A program made the translations under genes and the position numbers. DNA of 64,000 nt, taken from contig NC_056419.1 of assembly GCF_905147365.1 (NCBI RefSeq), positions 9,865,501 through 9,929,500 on the forward strand. Direction: 5' to 3'. This DNA is from Aricia agestis. Taxonomy: Eukaryota; Arthropoda; Insecta; Lepidoptera; Lycaenidae. The notes beneath the pieces are model-generated. The model had not been told where the DNA came from. It saw only the letters and a program-made list of their open reading frames with translations, and searched no databases. Of the stretch, positions 22,868 through 34,382 are shown piece by piece. Positions within the stretch are counted from its first letter, which is position 1. Each line of letters begins with the position of its first letter.

Positions 22868-23402
22868 TGTGAAAGTGTGTCTGTCTGTCTGTAACCTCTT
22901 CACGCCCCACTGAACCAATGAACTGTTAAATCTCTAGTTACAGTCGATTTTGCTGAAATTTGGTATGGAGATGGAGATGGTTGTTGGTTGGTGACCTTCG
23001 GTTCGCACTCGTAGAGGGTGCAAGTTCGATCCCGGGTGGAGGCGTGTACCTATGAGACATTTTCTGATCTCAAGTACATAATTACGGTGAAGGAAAACAT
23101 CGTGAGGAAACCCGCACATAGTTGGTCCCAGACGTATTGACTAGTTCTTTCCTCTGGACTAGGCTAACTATGTTGCGAGAATGCCGTATGTGCTTGGGCA
23201 ACCATACGGACATTTAAAAATCTTGTGCCAGGCACTACAGTATTATTTTGAAGAATGGTTACTTCGCTCTGAAAAATACTGTATAAATCATCCACAACGG
23301 ATGTAAAGGCCTAGTTTTGGTATACTTCGTGTCCCGGGAAAGGACATAATGATGATACGTTTCATCCCGGAAAAATGTACGGTTCCCGGAATCATCTAGT
23401 AA
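22868..23402 (+). repeat. GTCT-type repeat interrupted by a SINE
   Basis: The left part is 22868-22966 (GTGAAAGTGTGTCTGTC to TTTGGTAT). The right part is 23316-23402 (TTTGGTAT, then CCCGGGAAAGGACATA to ATCATCTAGTA). The left part also holds a 29-base foreign insert at 22917-22945, copied from the MITE at 22548-22576. Confidence 0.7.
22967..23315 (+). mobile_element. tRNA-derived SINE nested in the GTCT repeat
   Basis: Has a polymerase III box-B-like motif, AAGTTCGATCCC, near its 5' end. A body phrase follows (GTGAAGGAAAACATCGTGAG, then GAAACC) that I recognise as frequent in lepidopteran SINEs. The flanking 8-bp TTTGGTAT at 22959-22966 and 23316-23323 is a good target duplication. Part of its 3' half recurs reversed at 43170. 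Confidence 0.75.
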
Positions 23403-23924
23403 AGAAACTATAATGATGCTAACAGTCGATGATGATGATTTATAGAATGTACCCTAGAGTGAAATAATACTAGAAATATCCTAGGTATATTTTTCAATCG
23501 ATGTCATAGTGACAAAGAAATGAAATGTAAATAATATAACGTTGTCTCAAAAACGTATACACTCACTAACCTAGTTAACAACGAGCTCTACAAAACATAT
23601 TCACACAATAAATCACAATATGTAAAGATTATTAACCCATTTATTACTTGACCTTTATGTCTACGGTATAAGGATCAATATACTCCGAGGTGAAATCGAA
23701 CGGACAGAGTGAATGATTCATTTGGCAAATATTGTCAGTGACTAGCCTAACCTTGTGAACTGTCTTATATAACGTGACTAACGTAGCAGGTAAATTTCGA
23801 CTCCGAATATGTTATTAAAGCTATATATGGAATATGGTAACCAAGTTTGAGTCTATATTATGGAGGGTCCATAAGACTCTCTAACATAGATGATATGGCA
23901 ATAACCTTCTCGTTTTTTGGAAGT
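23403..23924. other. No feature recognised
   Basis: AT-rich DNA; nothing supported. Confidence 0.35.
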
Positions 23925-24053
23925 CCAACGTCATTTGGTCGGATCATGTCAATTCAATGTTAGCTGTGATCGGTCGGATGGGTTTGCCTTAACGCGACCA
24001 AACTACTTAGGTCCGCCATCTGCCTAGGAATCAACTTCTCTGATAGTACATTT
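23925..24053 (+). repeat. Interspersed repeat, CGACCAAACTAC family (copy A)
   Basis: Shares CCAACGTCATTTGGTCGGAT, AACGCGACCAAACTAC and CTGCCTAGGAATCAACTTCT with 31115-31438, but lacks the MITE that interrupts that copy. Confidence 0.7.
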
Positions 24054-27000
24054 GTTACACGCTGAAAAAAGTAAAGTTTCCATGAAGCTATTTACTAACA
24101 CTTTTGTCTCACTTCGTCACATGTAAGTCTAATATTATAACTTGCTGATAACTTACAACATATTTGATCCCTTACTACGGTAAAACTAGGCTGAATTTTT
24201 AAATTGGCAGCTACGCTGCGAGATAATAGGCATATTGTGTATGGAAATGTTACATACTATAATTGCTTATGGTCGTGTAAAAGTAGCCTCTTATCGTTTT
24301 ACAGTGTCTTTACAATTATTACAAGCTTATAAAAACTCAAGCGATTTTTATGTTTTTGTGCAATAAGGTCTAATCATAAACAATGTTTTATGTGAATAAG
24401 GAAAAGGCTGCCTTGTTATATCGTTAAATTGAGTTATTAATTATATTATCATGACTCTCAGGAGGAAATGCCAATCGTTGCGCCCGCCCAACGCGGCGGT
24501 GCCTTAGAATTGACACCCTGTGTGGCAAAAGCGGCGCAGCTTTTGATATGTAATCGTTAACCCGGTTTATCGGTTATCAACTGTATTACCTGATCATAAG
24601 GTATTTAATGTGTATGTTGACTGTAATTGATTGAAGATTTTCGACTACGATCCTGAAATTATACTTTACCCTTTTTAAACGGAATGATCTGGCTGCATAT
24701 TGGGTCGTAGCAGGGATACCACACACGACCACACATCCATACTAATAATATTATTATAAATGCGAAAGTGTATTTTCTTTTTTATCTATTTCTACTCTAG
24801 ATTTTAAATTAGTTAAATAATAATCAATTATTAAATTACAGCTTTACCTATTATAACTTCTACATAACATAAAATTATAAGCATTACGTAAATATTATTA
24901 GTATAACCAATAATCATAAACGAATTCGGAACTACGTTCGCCCGCGGTGCGTGTTTCATCTTTTACGATCCATCCGCAAAACTGCCGTATTAGGCATGAG
25001 TTATTTTAATTGGCGGTTATGTTATTGTCTATTATTAGCTATCAGAGTTTTATGAGTCACATGAACAAATAAGTTTTATGTTACGCCAACGGTCGCAGGT
25101 TTGAATCCCACAGTGCATGACTCTTTTTACCAACTATTTAATAAGGCATTTAACGTTTTTCTTCACAGTTTAGGTTTTTAATGGAATTCAGGATCTTTAT
25201 TTCGAAAATGTATGAAAAACGAGGTTTGGGGAAAGATATATTAATAGAAGTTAAAGTGTAGGTTTGCCTTCTTACTAATTAAAACATCCATATTGATTAT
25301 AGCTTTATAGTTTCATTATGTTTTTCTTATGCGTTAATTAACTTTTCTAACGTACGTACGAGGACTAAACATTGTACTTATGTTTTTCTTCTCTTTCTCC
25401 TCAATCTTTTGATTAGTAACAGGGACAGCATATAATGCTCCTATTTCAACCTTTCATTGTTATGTAATTTCATGATAAGACATCCTAAATAATGAGAATA
25501 TAATGCAGCAAGGATATTTAGTGCAAAAATCCATGCTTAGTTCAAAATGATTGTTCTCAAACACGAGTTGCTTCAGAGAACGACGACAGTTAAAACATTA
25601 AGTACTTTACTCTCGAGCTTACTTGTAATTTTCGTAGAATTAGCATTTCCCAATGGCAATAATTGTTTAACAGAAGTCCGCGCTGTCATTACGAACTACT
25701 ATTAGTATTATTATTATAAATTTTAGTCCAAGCCTCCGAGTAATTTCTCAAAACGAAATTATCGAAAATGTATGCAATCACGTGTACATTACGTGATAAT
25801 ATAAGTGCGGTGCGACATGCAATTTTTATTAAAATATTTTTTAAACTCGATTTTAAAACTTACTATACAATTATCTATGATTTATAAGAATACAAGTAAT
25901 TATATGAACGTGCTTCCGAAGGCTCGACGACCTATCATTAATCTATTTTTATTGATACTCTATAAAAATATAGAGTAAAAAATAAGTTTATAATTTCAAT
26001 AATATTATTATCCGCCTACGTGAGAAAACGCTTGAGAAAAACCTAGAGCCGCAGTAGCTGCGTATGCCTGAGATGACGACGAACAAAAAGGTTAATTTCA
26101 TGTTATAGAAATAGAAAACATCGTAAGTCCGTTTAAAGTTGTTTAACGTACATAGAAACTTTATGCTTACATCATAAGGTTTATCTAACTCCAAGACTCG
26201 AACGACGAACGACGAGACGTCGATCTGATACTTTGAGTATAGTACACAGATTTGATGCAAACATCATGCCATTTCAGAATTGCGTTTAAGTGAAGTGGTA
26301 ATAGTATAACAATATATTATATGTACATCTAAAATTATAATATAACATACTGGGTGATACATTAGGTCTTACAGCAGCTTAGTCTAATCTAGACGCACCC
26401 TAAGATAGCTTTAACCACGTCCACGCGTATAAGAAAATTTATATTACTCGTAAATGCTAAAAATAGATACAAACATAATATACATAATTGTATTTATATT
26501 GTTTGTCTATGTCTATAAATATTAACTTCGAAGGTTCCGTACGAGAAGAAAAACGGGAAACCGTTCTGAGATTTCGGCCTGTCTCTCGGGACTTTCAAAC
26601 TTGTCTACTCTTGCACGGAACCCTTTGCACACGAATCCCAACTCCCACTTCACCACTTATATTGACTAACGACATAAATGCTTAAATGTTTACATTTAAT
26701 CAATCAGCAACTTTCACTAAGACACAGGAAACCACTCAAAGACTTATCTTAAACAATATGCGATATATCACTGCGGCGTTACACTTACCTATTAACGGTG
26801 AGAGTGTGACCTTGATAGTGTACACTCGTTTTTTTTCTATGCAAATAATGGTACCGCAAATTTTTAGTACATCGACCTTGCCACCCACTGGCTATGAATC
26901 AAGTATCAATGCGTAACGAGCGAGGTAGCTTCTACTGACCTAGTGCGGGGACGTGGGCGGCTAGCGCGTCGACACTAATTGATACTCGAACTGACAGGGG

Positions 27001-27620
27001 TTGACAAATAAACCGTCTGACATTTAGCGGCTAATGCGATTTGATACTTATCCTGGCGGACTATTTAAACTGGTTTGATAATCCTATGGAGGAAAAACTA
27101 AGTAACGCAAAAAGCTAACCCGTAAACTGCTTCTTTTTTCACAATACGCCAAAACCCATGAGAGTAAGTAGAGAACTATTGTGTGCTTCTTAGCCTTTTT
27201 CTAAGGTAGTCCCGGACTCCAATGTCAAATATTTTTGGCGTTAGCAACTTTTTGCACCCTCTCTAAGTTAATAATATGTTATTTATCTAAGATCTTTTAA
27301 ATCCTTTTGATATTAAAAAATTAAATCAAGCAACTTAAGACGTGACAATAGTCGTCTTAACCAATTGTCTGTGTAAACTTTTGCGTGGTCGTTTGTAAAT
27401 CTTGCAATGAAGTGACAAACATCGGTCTAAGTGCATTTTGTTTGCACAAAGTTTTACTAACTATATGCCTATTGATATTTTAGCAGATTTTAGAGTTCAC
27501 ATGATTCCAAACTACAGACAGAGGCCCGATTCTGACACCTAGGATCCCGTTCCGTTTGGGGTCATAACCCACTGCGATCTGCTGTTAAAGTGACATTCGA
27601 CTATTGAAAATTGGACTACT
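24054..27620. other. Long stretch without a supported gene
   Basis: AT-rich. Minor items: the head of a GTCT repeat at about 24738-24775 (ATTATAAATGCGAAAGTG) and an isolated box-B-like AGGTTTGAATCCC near 25097. Frames up to 90 codons have no coding signature. Confidence 0.4.
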
Positions 27621-27628
27621 GTTTTAAG

Positions 27629-27948
27629 CACAGAAATTAATCAAGATAGAACGGCTAAGCGGGTGGAGAACGCGTGTTTCAATCTTGCACAAGCGTGCAA
27701 GATTCGTTGAACGTTCATTCAGTCAGCCCGCACATTTCGACTCGATTACACCGGAGTGGTTGTGCAAAAATGCCTTATTGTGCAGAGTCCAATTGTAAAA
27801 ACAGAAGTACAAAAGTGAATCGGTCAAAAGGAGGTATATCTTTCCACTGTTAAGATATTTGTTCTAACTAAAAGTAAAGCAAAAATTGACACGATCGATT
27901 CCTTAGCAATGCACGCGCGTCGCCGTTCTATCTTGATTTATCTCTGTG
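27629..27948. mobile_element. P-like non-autonomous DNA transposon with THAP remnant
   Basis: 320 bases with matching ends: CACAGAAATTAATCAAG at the left, and CTTGATTTATCTCTGTG (the complement) at the right. Pairing continues through ATAGAACGGC. Flanks are 8-bp GTTTTAAG (27621-27628) and GTTTTGAG (27949-27956), one mismatch. An 8-bp target and a THAP-type reading frame inside are both P-superfamily traits. It is internally deleted: most of the transposase is missing. Confidence 0.75.
27770..27853 (+). pseudogene. THAP zinc-finger start of a P-like transposase (27 codons)
   Basis: The ATG opens MPYCAESNCKNRS and runs to GGISFHC, then TAA. The Cys-x4-Cys pair, the CKNR phrase and ISFH match the beginning of the THAP C2CH DNA-binding domain, which in P-element transposases and THAP proteins sits at the extreme N-terminus. 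The second Cys/His pair, the usual Phe-Pro after SFH and the catalytic part are missing, so the fragment is not functional alone. A GTTAAG after TTCCACT could be an old splice donor. It lies inside an element with inverted ends, which favours a transposase remnant over a host gene. Confidence 0.68.
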
Positions 27949-28221
27949 GTTTTGAGTTTACCACAAAGTTTCTGTAGTGTATGATATCGTAAGCCAAAGT
28001 TAAACTCAACGTATTTATACCATTTCTATGTTTTGCTCAAACTGGCATTAATAGAGACTATTTATTTATAGATAAACAATATCTGAGCACTTAAATCAAA
28101 GCGCTAAACAATGTTCTGAGCCTAACGAGGCGCTGACGTAACACAATAAGCACGACTTGTCAGGGCCGAATAATCCGCTTTTACTGCCGATTCTTTATAA
28201 CATTATCCATACTTTATATAA

Positions 28222-28470
28222 TATACGAGCTTTTGCCCGCGGCTTCGCTCGCGTTAAGAAGTATTATTATATACAAACTTTCATCCCCTATTTCAACCCC
28301 TTGGAGTTGGAATTTATCAAAATCCTTTCTTAGCGGATGCCTACGTTATATCATCTACCTGCATGCCAAATTTCAGCCCGATCCGTGTAGTAGTTTGGGC
28401 TGTGCGTTGATAGATCACTATGTCAATCAGTCAGTTCAGTCACCTTTGAGTTTTATATATATAGATTATC
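28222..28470 (+). repeat. RTE-like tail, CGAGCTTTTGCCCGC family (copy 1)
   Basis: Begins ATACGAGCTTTTGCCCGCGG and ends GAGTTTTATATATATAGATT. Very similar to 45813-46051. I recognise it as a common lepidopteran repeat; the coding part is absent. Confidence 0.65.
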
Positions 28471-28472
28471 CT

Positions 28473-28784
28473 ACGTGGTAGAGCCATGCTTCGGCACGAA
28501 TGGGCCGGTTCGACCGGAGAATACCACGGGCTCGCAGAAAGCCGGCGTGAAACAGCGCTTGAGCTGTGTTTCGCCGAGTGAGTGAGTTTACCGGAGGCCC
28601 AATCCCTTACCCTATTCCCTTCCCTACCCTCCCCTATTCCCTTCCTTACCCTCCCCTATTCCCTATTAAAAGGCCGGCAACGCACCTGCAGCTCTTCTGA
28701 TGTTGCGAGTGTCCATGGGCGACGGAAGTTGCTTTCCATCAGGTGACCCGTTTGCTCGTTTGCCCCCTTATTTCATAAAAAAAA
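28473..28784 (+). mobile_element. Short internally deleted LINE derivative (copy 2)
   Basis: Starts ACGTGGTAGAGCCATGC, equals the first ~140 bases of the CR1-type LINE, then a pyrimidine run (CCCTATTCCCTTCC units, about 28607-28668), then AAAAGGCCGGCAACGCACC to CCCCTTATTTCATAAAAAAA. It abuts the preceding RTE-like tail. Confidence 0.85.
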
Positions 28785-28797
28785 TACTATACTATAC

Positions 28798-29045
28798 GAA
28801 TTATATTATAAATGCAAAAGTGTGTCTGTCTGTCTGTCTTTCTGTTACCCAAAGGCGTGAAGAGGTAACAGACAGAAAGGCTCAGCAAAATCGGTTCCGC
28901 TGAACAGATTTTGCTGAAATTTGGCGTCATCTAGTCAACTATCATCTAGTCATCTAGTCAAGACTATATTAGAGTTTATTGTCTACTAGATGACGCCCGC
29001 AACTCCGTTGCACCTTAATTCGTTTATCGCGGATAAACCGTATAT
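28798..29045. repeat. Rearranged GTCT-type repeat
   Basis: The forward head (ATAAATGCAAAAGTGTGTCT) meets a reversed piece (GGCGTGAAGAGGTAACAGAC), a CATCTAGTCA micro-repeat and a reversed tail (CTAGATGACGCCCGCAACTC). It is a composite of several truncations. Confidence 0.55.
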
Positions 29046-29737
29046 TTTTAATTTTGTCAGAACTCGCTTCCTCAATGAAATCTTACGATGGAAAAACACA
29101 TAAGAAGTGCTTTGCATACTTCAGTGGTCTAAAGTCTAAACCACAAGACGAGTCAGAAGTTTTCAGCTAAAATGTCAAACTTAATTTAAAAAATGGCTAG
29201 AGCCATAGCCTATTAACTAACAATTCTTTACTTTAGCATAATATTCTTTGATTTTATTGCATTAAATCCCACCAAAATCAAACAACGCACTCAATTACAT
29301 CACTGGCCATGTTTCACATAATTAACGCCATATTAGAACGCACAAAAATGTTCAGATGTCCTCAAATGAGTAAGCATTAAGTATCCTCACCTTTTGTTAT
29401 GGCGTTATTGTATACTGGTATTACTTTTCAATATTAAATTACCAAAGTTATTGTCACTTAAAAACCATTTTACAAAGTGACAGAAATATTGTGATGTTTT
29501 GTTTGGCGAAGAAATGAAATTGTAGATGATTTTCTTATGCTGCATCATTTGTTGTACGACAAAGCTTACTAAGTGAACTTCTATATTTATTTATCCTACT
29601 GCCCTATGAAGAAGATTATTTTCTTAGTTTTTTTTTTGTCGGTCATTTTTGGTCGAAAATTTGCATTCAACATCGCGAAAAGCATGAGGCTTTCTACCGA
29701 TAATCATTGTCTATGGTCACCATAATTATATTGTACT
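29046..29737. other. No feature recognised
   Basis: AT-rich; no supported gene or repeat. Confidence 0.35.
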
Positions 29738-29892
29738 AGATGATGCCCGCAACGCCGTTGCGCCAAAATTCATTATTGCGGGAACCGTAAATTCTTCCGG
29801 GATAAAAGTGTCATATGTCCTTTCCCGGCACTCAAAGTATCCCCATACCAAATATCAGCAAAATCATTTCACTTTTGCATTTATAAATTAAG
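29738..29892 (-). repeat. GTCT-type repeat, reverse, 5'-truncated
   Basis: Runs from CTAGATGATGCCCGCAACGC to CAGCAAAATC, then TTTTGCATTTATAA. The (GTCT)n block itself is deleted. Confidence 0.6.
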
Positions 29893-30800
29893 TATTGATT
29901 TGCTGTAAATGTGAAATGGTTATCTATGATTAGCCTGGCCTTTGGGTTAAGTTATTTTACATTATTATCTTTAAGGTATGTGCCCTTACGTCCTCAAAGG
30001 CAATATGCTAACAATATTGTAAGTGACGACGTAATGAATTGAATGAAACGACCTTACGAGATGATGCGATCTATTGTGAGACACAATTAAGTGGTTGAAC
30101 CGAGTTATAAAATCATTAACACAACAAAACCTTTGCCACTTCATCAAACTATCATCGAAATGTTTATGATAATATTATAACTTTTTTATTATATTTTGAT
30201 TATGTCTTTAATACTTTTTGTAGCTTATAGACTGTAGCTAACATCTTACTTATACGTTGGCTATTTAAGTTCTATAATTCAAAGAAAAAAAATCTTCTGA
30301 ATTACTTTCTCAAGCAGACCCGCTGATGATATTTAAACTATAAACTACATTATAGTTTTCAAAAACAAAAAAGATCAAAATTGGTTAATCTGACATGGTT
30401 TATATGACACAGAAACATTGAGACACAACTAACTTTATCACCCTGTTTTTAAGGGGTTAAACATTTATCCAGCGTTTTTCCGTTTAAAAAATTAGTACGA
30501 ACTAGGCCAAGGCGTAGAAAGGACCAATGTAAAGGAGACCGTAAACTTTGATTTGTTGATGACAAGCTTCAATGCTGATAAACTGATGCTTATCACTCCA
30601 GTCGGCGCCCATGACATAATCTTCACCAGAAAACCCAGATTCTAACATACTCAATGTAACTTTATGAAGATATAACTATATAGCCTCATATCCGCACTTA
30701 CTTGATTATTCAAGTATAAATAGTATATCAAAATATAGTGCAACTATTTGAAAAAGGGTATTAAAAAATAAATGTCCAGAAGTGAAAAATAGCAGGAACA
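29893..30800. other. No feature recognised
   Basis: Nothing supported. Confidence 0.35.
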
Positions 30801-30973
30801 GAGGGGTTAGTGCGAGTCTTATTCGATCATACGCATCGAGCGCGTAAACGAGAATTTATATGAGATCAAAGCAGTATCCACGTTAGCCAGTAGATGGCGC
30901 TGCTTTGATCCCATATAAATTCGCGTTTACGTGCTCTATGCGTATGATCGAATAAAACTCGCACTAACCCCTC
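30801..30973. mobile_element. Hairpin MITE with 74-bp arms
   Basis: The arms 30801-30874 and 30900-30973 match at about 69 of 74 positions, starting GAGGGGTTAGTGCGAG, around a 25-base loop. The transcript would form one long stem. Superfamily unknown; no clear target duplication. Confidence 0.82.
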
Positions 30974-31114
30974 TTGCCTACATTTTCGTCGCGCGGTAAT
31001 AAGAGGGGGATATTAGTACTCATCTATGCCACCACGTCCAGTATTTTCCCTTCGTTTTACGAATTTTCGATCAGGTCACGTGTCCTTGAGACCTGACGTG
31101 AGATGTAGGTACCA

Positions 31115-31438
31115 TCGAGGAAATTAATTCCTAGGCAGTTGACAGACCAACGTCATTTGGTCGGATCAGTTCATCATTGTAAAGGCCTGTATTCACTTAA
31201 GTTAGTGATAACTGATAAGTGTAGGTGATTAGTAATCAGGAGAAAGCAAGTGTGGATAGCGACTGATTAGTGCAAGTTCTTTATTTCCTAATAATCACTA
31301 AGCACCTGCACTGCACTCGAGCTAATCAAAGTGAATACAGGCCCTTACTTATAATAATCTGTCGGCTGGGTTTGTCGTAACGCGACCAAACTACGTAGAT
31401 CCCCTATCTGCCTAGGAATCAACTTCTCTGACAGTACA
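31115..31438 (+). repeat. CGACCAAACTAC family repeat (copy B), split by a MITE
   Basis: Outer ends are inverted: GAAATTAATTCCTAGGCAG at left, CTGCCTAGGAATCAACTTC at right, so the family may itself be a terminal-inverted-repeat element. The middle is interrupted at 31183-31344. Confidence 0.65.
31183..31344. mobile_element. Small MITE nested in the repeat
   Basis: Ends AGGCCTGTATTCACTT and AAGTGAATACAGGCCC form the inverted repeat; absent from copy A at 23925-24053, which shows it is the later insertion. Target duplication ambiguous. Confidence 0.7.
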
Positions 31439-31640
31439 CTTTGTAATATCCTAAAAATGTGTACAACGTCGCTTAAGAAGTTTGCACTATAATTAATTTG
31501 TAATAATTAATACCCGTTAAATATCTATATCGTAGAATCCGTTCTATACAAACGACAACAACGCGTTGACCCATACCAGAAAATGTTGTCACCAAGGCTA
31601 ACAAAATAAAAATAAAAATTGTTGAAAGTTATTATTATTA

Positions 31641-31983
31641 TTTTTTTTTTTTTATGAAATAAGGGGGCAAACGAGCAAACGGGTCACCTGATGGAAAGCA
31701 ACTTCCGTCGCCCATGGACACTCGCAGCATCAGAAGAGCTGCAAGTGCGTTGCCGACCTTTTAAGAGGGAATAGGGTAATAGGGGAGGGTAGGGAAGGGA
31801 AGGGAAGGGAATAGTTGAGGGTAGGGAAGGGAATAGGGTAGGGGTTAGGGGATTGGGCCTCCGGTAAACTCACTCACTCGGCGAAACACAGCGCAAGCGC
31901 TGTTTCACGCCGGTTTTCTGTGAGAACGTGGTATTTATCCGGTCGAGCCGGCCCATTCGTGCCGAAGCATGGCTCTCCCACGT
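31641..31983 (-). mobile_element. Short internally deleted LINE derivative (copy 3)
   Basis: The poly-T/3' side is at 31641 and the ACGTGGGAGAGCC 5' side at 31983. Both LINE ends are well preserved. The junction has grown into a G-rich tract at about 31770-31853. Confidence 0.86.
31770..31853 (+). repeat. G-rich tract at the derivative's junction
   Basis: Repeats of GGGAAGGGAAGGGAA, GAGGGTAGGG and GGGGTTAGGGG: many runs of three or more G within short loops, a classic G-quadruplex pattern. Plus strand is the G-rich one. Confidence 0.7.
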
Positions 31984-32285
31984 ATAAACACTTTCTCTTA
32001 TCAAACACTTATATACAGTAACAGAAATACTCTTATGTCTGTTACTGAAATATTTTTATAATAATCTAACAGCTGATAATGTCAAAGTGATAATATTTTG
32101 TGGACAGTGCCACAAGTTAGTCTGCCATAACATTTAAAGTTCAATACAGACAAAACTGTTGTCCTACGCCTGAGTTGATTAATACTATGCTAAAGCTTAT
32201 TGGCATATAATAATTAACAAATAAAAAATTACTAACATTTGACCCGTGTAGTCAATAGTATATTGCACGGTAAATCACGTTAAAG
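31984..32285. other. No feature recognised
   Basis: AT-rich DNA; nothing supported. Confidence 0.35.
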
Positions 32286-32631
32286 CAGGGGCTCCCAATC
32301 TTTTTCAGCCTGCGGCGCAGTTGCATGTCACAGCTTATTTTGTCACGGCACCCTACTCTACCTAGCTATTAGAAAAAGATATTACATAAATGAATATATT
32401 ACATAAATAACCTAAAAAAACATATTACATAAATAACCTTTAATGATTATAGTTATCATATGCAGGTAAATAATAATAAACAAATATTTAATCATCTACC
32501 TGCGTTAGATTATTATTATTATAATTTTAGTTCATAATATTTGTGGTTTTGTATAATGATGGAGAATCGACCCACGGCATCCTTCTTAGGCAAGAGCCAG
32601 GACGCCGCGGCGCACACTTTGGGAACCCCTG
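32286..32631. mobile_element. hAT-type MITE (older copy)
   Basis: Ends CAGGGGCTCCCAATC and CACTTTGGGAACCCCTG. Flanks CGTTAAAG and CATTAAAT agree at 6 of 8, so the target duplication has partly decayed. Non-coding. Confidence 0.75.
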
Positions 32632-32844
32632 CATTAAATGATAAATATCGGAGGTATATGCCTACGTAATTACGTAAATTCGATTATGCAAATACTATCC
32701 ACATAGGCGACGTTTGAATTTTCCATAAGGTCTTTGTAAATCTTGATCGAATAGTAATTTCTGTAGACACAGCCTACAGCATCCGGCATAGAATGCACGT
32801 CGCCCCTGAGAATTTTGAGTCTGGTCTTGTATGGTCTTTCTACT

Positions 32845-32956
32845 ACTTTGAGTCCCGAAAAGGAAGGATAGGATAATTTTTATCACGGAGGAATATACGG
32901 GTTCCCGCGCGATAAAACTAATTTTGGCGCAACGGAGTTGCGGGCGTCATCCAGTG
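32845..32956 (+). repeat. GTCT-type repeat, 3' half
   Basis: Keeps TTTGAGTCCCGAAAAGGA, GGTTCCCGCGCGATAAA and CGGAGTTGCGGGCGTCATCC only. Confidence 0.6.
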
Positions 32957-32966
32957 TTTATTAAAA

Positions 32967-33330
32967 ACTAGATGTCCCACGCGGCTTCGCCCGCGTAAAT
33001 AAGGAATTTAACGGAAACCGTACATTTTCCCATAAAAAAAATGCTTATGTCCCTTCACGTGGTCTACTCTATATCTGTGCCAAATAACATTAAAATTGCT
33101 GCAGTCGTTCGTGAGATAAACACTTTCTAATAATTTTCCCCGGTTTTTTTTCTACTTTTCCTCTGTTTCTTCGGTCATATTACTTTTAGCGTGATGATTT
33201 ATAGGCTATAGCCTACCTCGATCAATGAGCTATCTAATACTGAAATATTTTTTTTAATCGTATCCTGAGATTAGCGCGTTCAAGCAAACAAAGAAACAAA
33301 CTCTTCAGCTTTATAATATTAGTACGGAAT
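32967..33330 (+). repeat. RTE-like repeat
   Basis: Begins ACTAGATGTCCCACGCGGC and ends TTCAGCTTTATAATATTAG; typical RTE-like non-coding tail. Confidence 0.5.
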
Positions 33331-33639
33331 ATAGATTTTTTTAATCACTTGATAAACTTGATTCCCAATCTAAAATACTATTAAAAGTACAAATAATAGA
33401 GTCAAAGTAGGCTCGACATAATCATTAGACGATCCATGGTTATGGCATGGTATAATAAGTATGGTAGTGATGATGATGATGAATGTAATTTGCGTAGTAG
33501 TGTTACATGCTTTCCATTCTCAAAACAACGCTAAAACTTCCAAACTTATATCTATAATGAAGAATTCTCTCAGCACCTTCCGAACCATGGATACCTTGAT
33601 GCAAAATCTTACTTGTTGGTAGCATATGCTTAGAATACT

Positions 33640-33997
33640 TCTCACGAAACCGAAGTCACCACATAAAATTTTGAGGAGTTCCCTCTATTACTTATGGATC
33701 TCTTCATCAGTTTACCACTTTTATGAATATAGTACAAAATTGGAATGATACCCTATACGCCAAAAGAAAATTTAAAAAATCGGTTAACAAACGGCAGAGT
33801 AATCGTTGAACATAAAAAGGAACATAACACCTCCCCCGTTTTAAAAGTCGGTTAAAATTGTAGTGTTATTCTGATGTATAAGCTATATTATTGTAATGTT
33901 TCATTAAAATCCGTTCAGTAGTTTTTGCGTGAAAGAGTAACAAACATCCACATACATCTATACGTACAAACTTTCGCTTTTATAATATTAGTACGAT
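33640..33997 (+). repeat. RTE-like tail fragment
   Basis: Contains CTCCCCCGTTTTAAAAGTCG, AAATCCGTTCAGTAGTTTTT and ACTTTCGCTTTTATAATATT, in the order used by RTE-type tails. Confidence 0.45.
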
Positions 33998-34011
33998 AGG
34001 ATGCTCTAGAT

Positions 34012-34374
34012 CAGGGGTCACCACATGGCGGACCGCGGTCCGCATCCGGACCGCCGACCCATTGTGTGCGGACCAAGCATTTTCGAAGATGAACATAGTT
34101 AAAAATAAATTTCGGTCTCGACTTACTGATGAACATCTTCAGGAGTTAATATATCAATAGCTTGCACCAATTTCACTCCAAACATCAGAGAGATTTGTAG
34201 CTAATTGCTACAAAAATTATTGTCACTTTTCTCATTGATATATAGCAAATAAATACCTTTGTAAATTCCGTAATATACCTTTGCTTAATATTTTTTTTGT
34301 GTGTGGACCGTGGAGTTCATTTCATAATTCATGTCTTAATGTGGACCCCGAGCGAAATTAATTAGTGAACCCTG
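34012..34374. mobile_element. hAT-type MITE, exact 8-bp target duplication
   Basis: Ends CAGGGGTCACCACATGG and GTGAACCCTG, with CTCTAGAT on both sides (34004-34011, 34375-34382). Carries CGGACCGCGGTCCGCATCC, a locally palindromic stretch. Non-coding, 363 bases. Confidence 0.87.
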
Positions 34375-34382
34375 CTCTAGAT

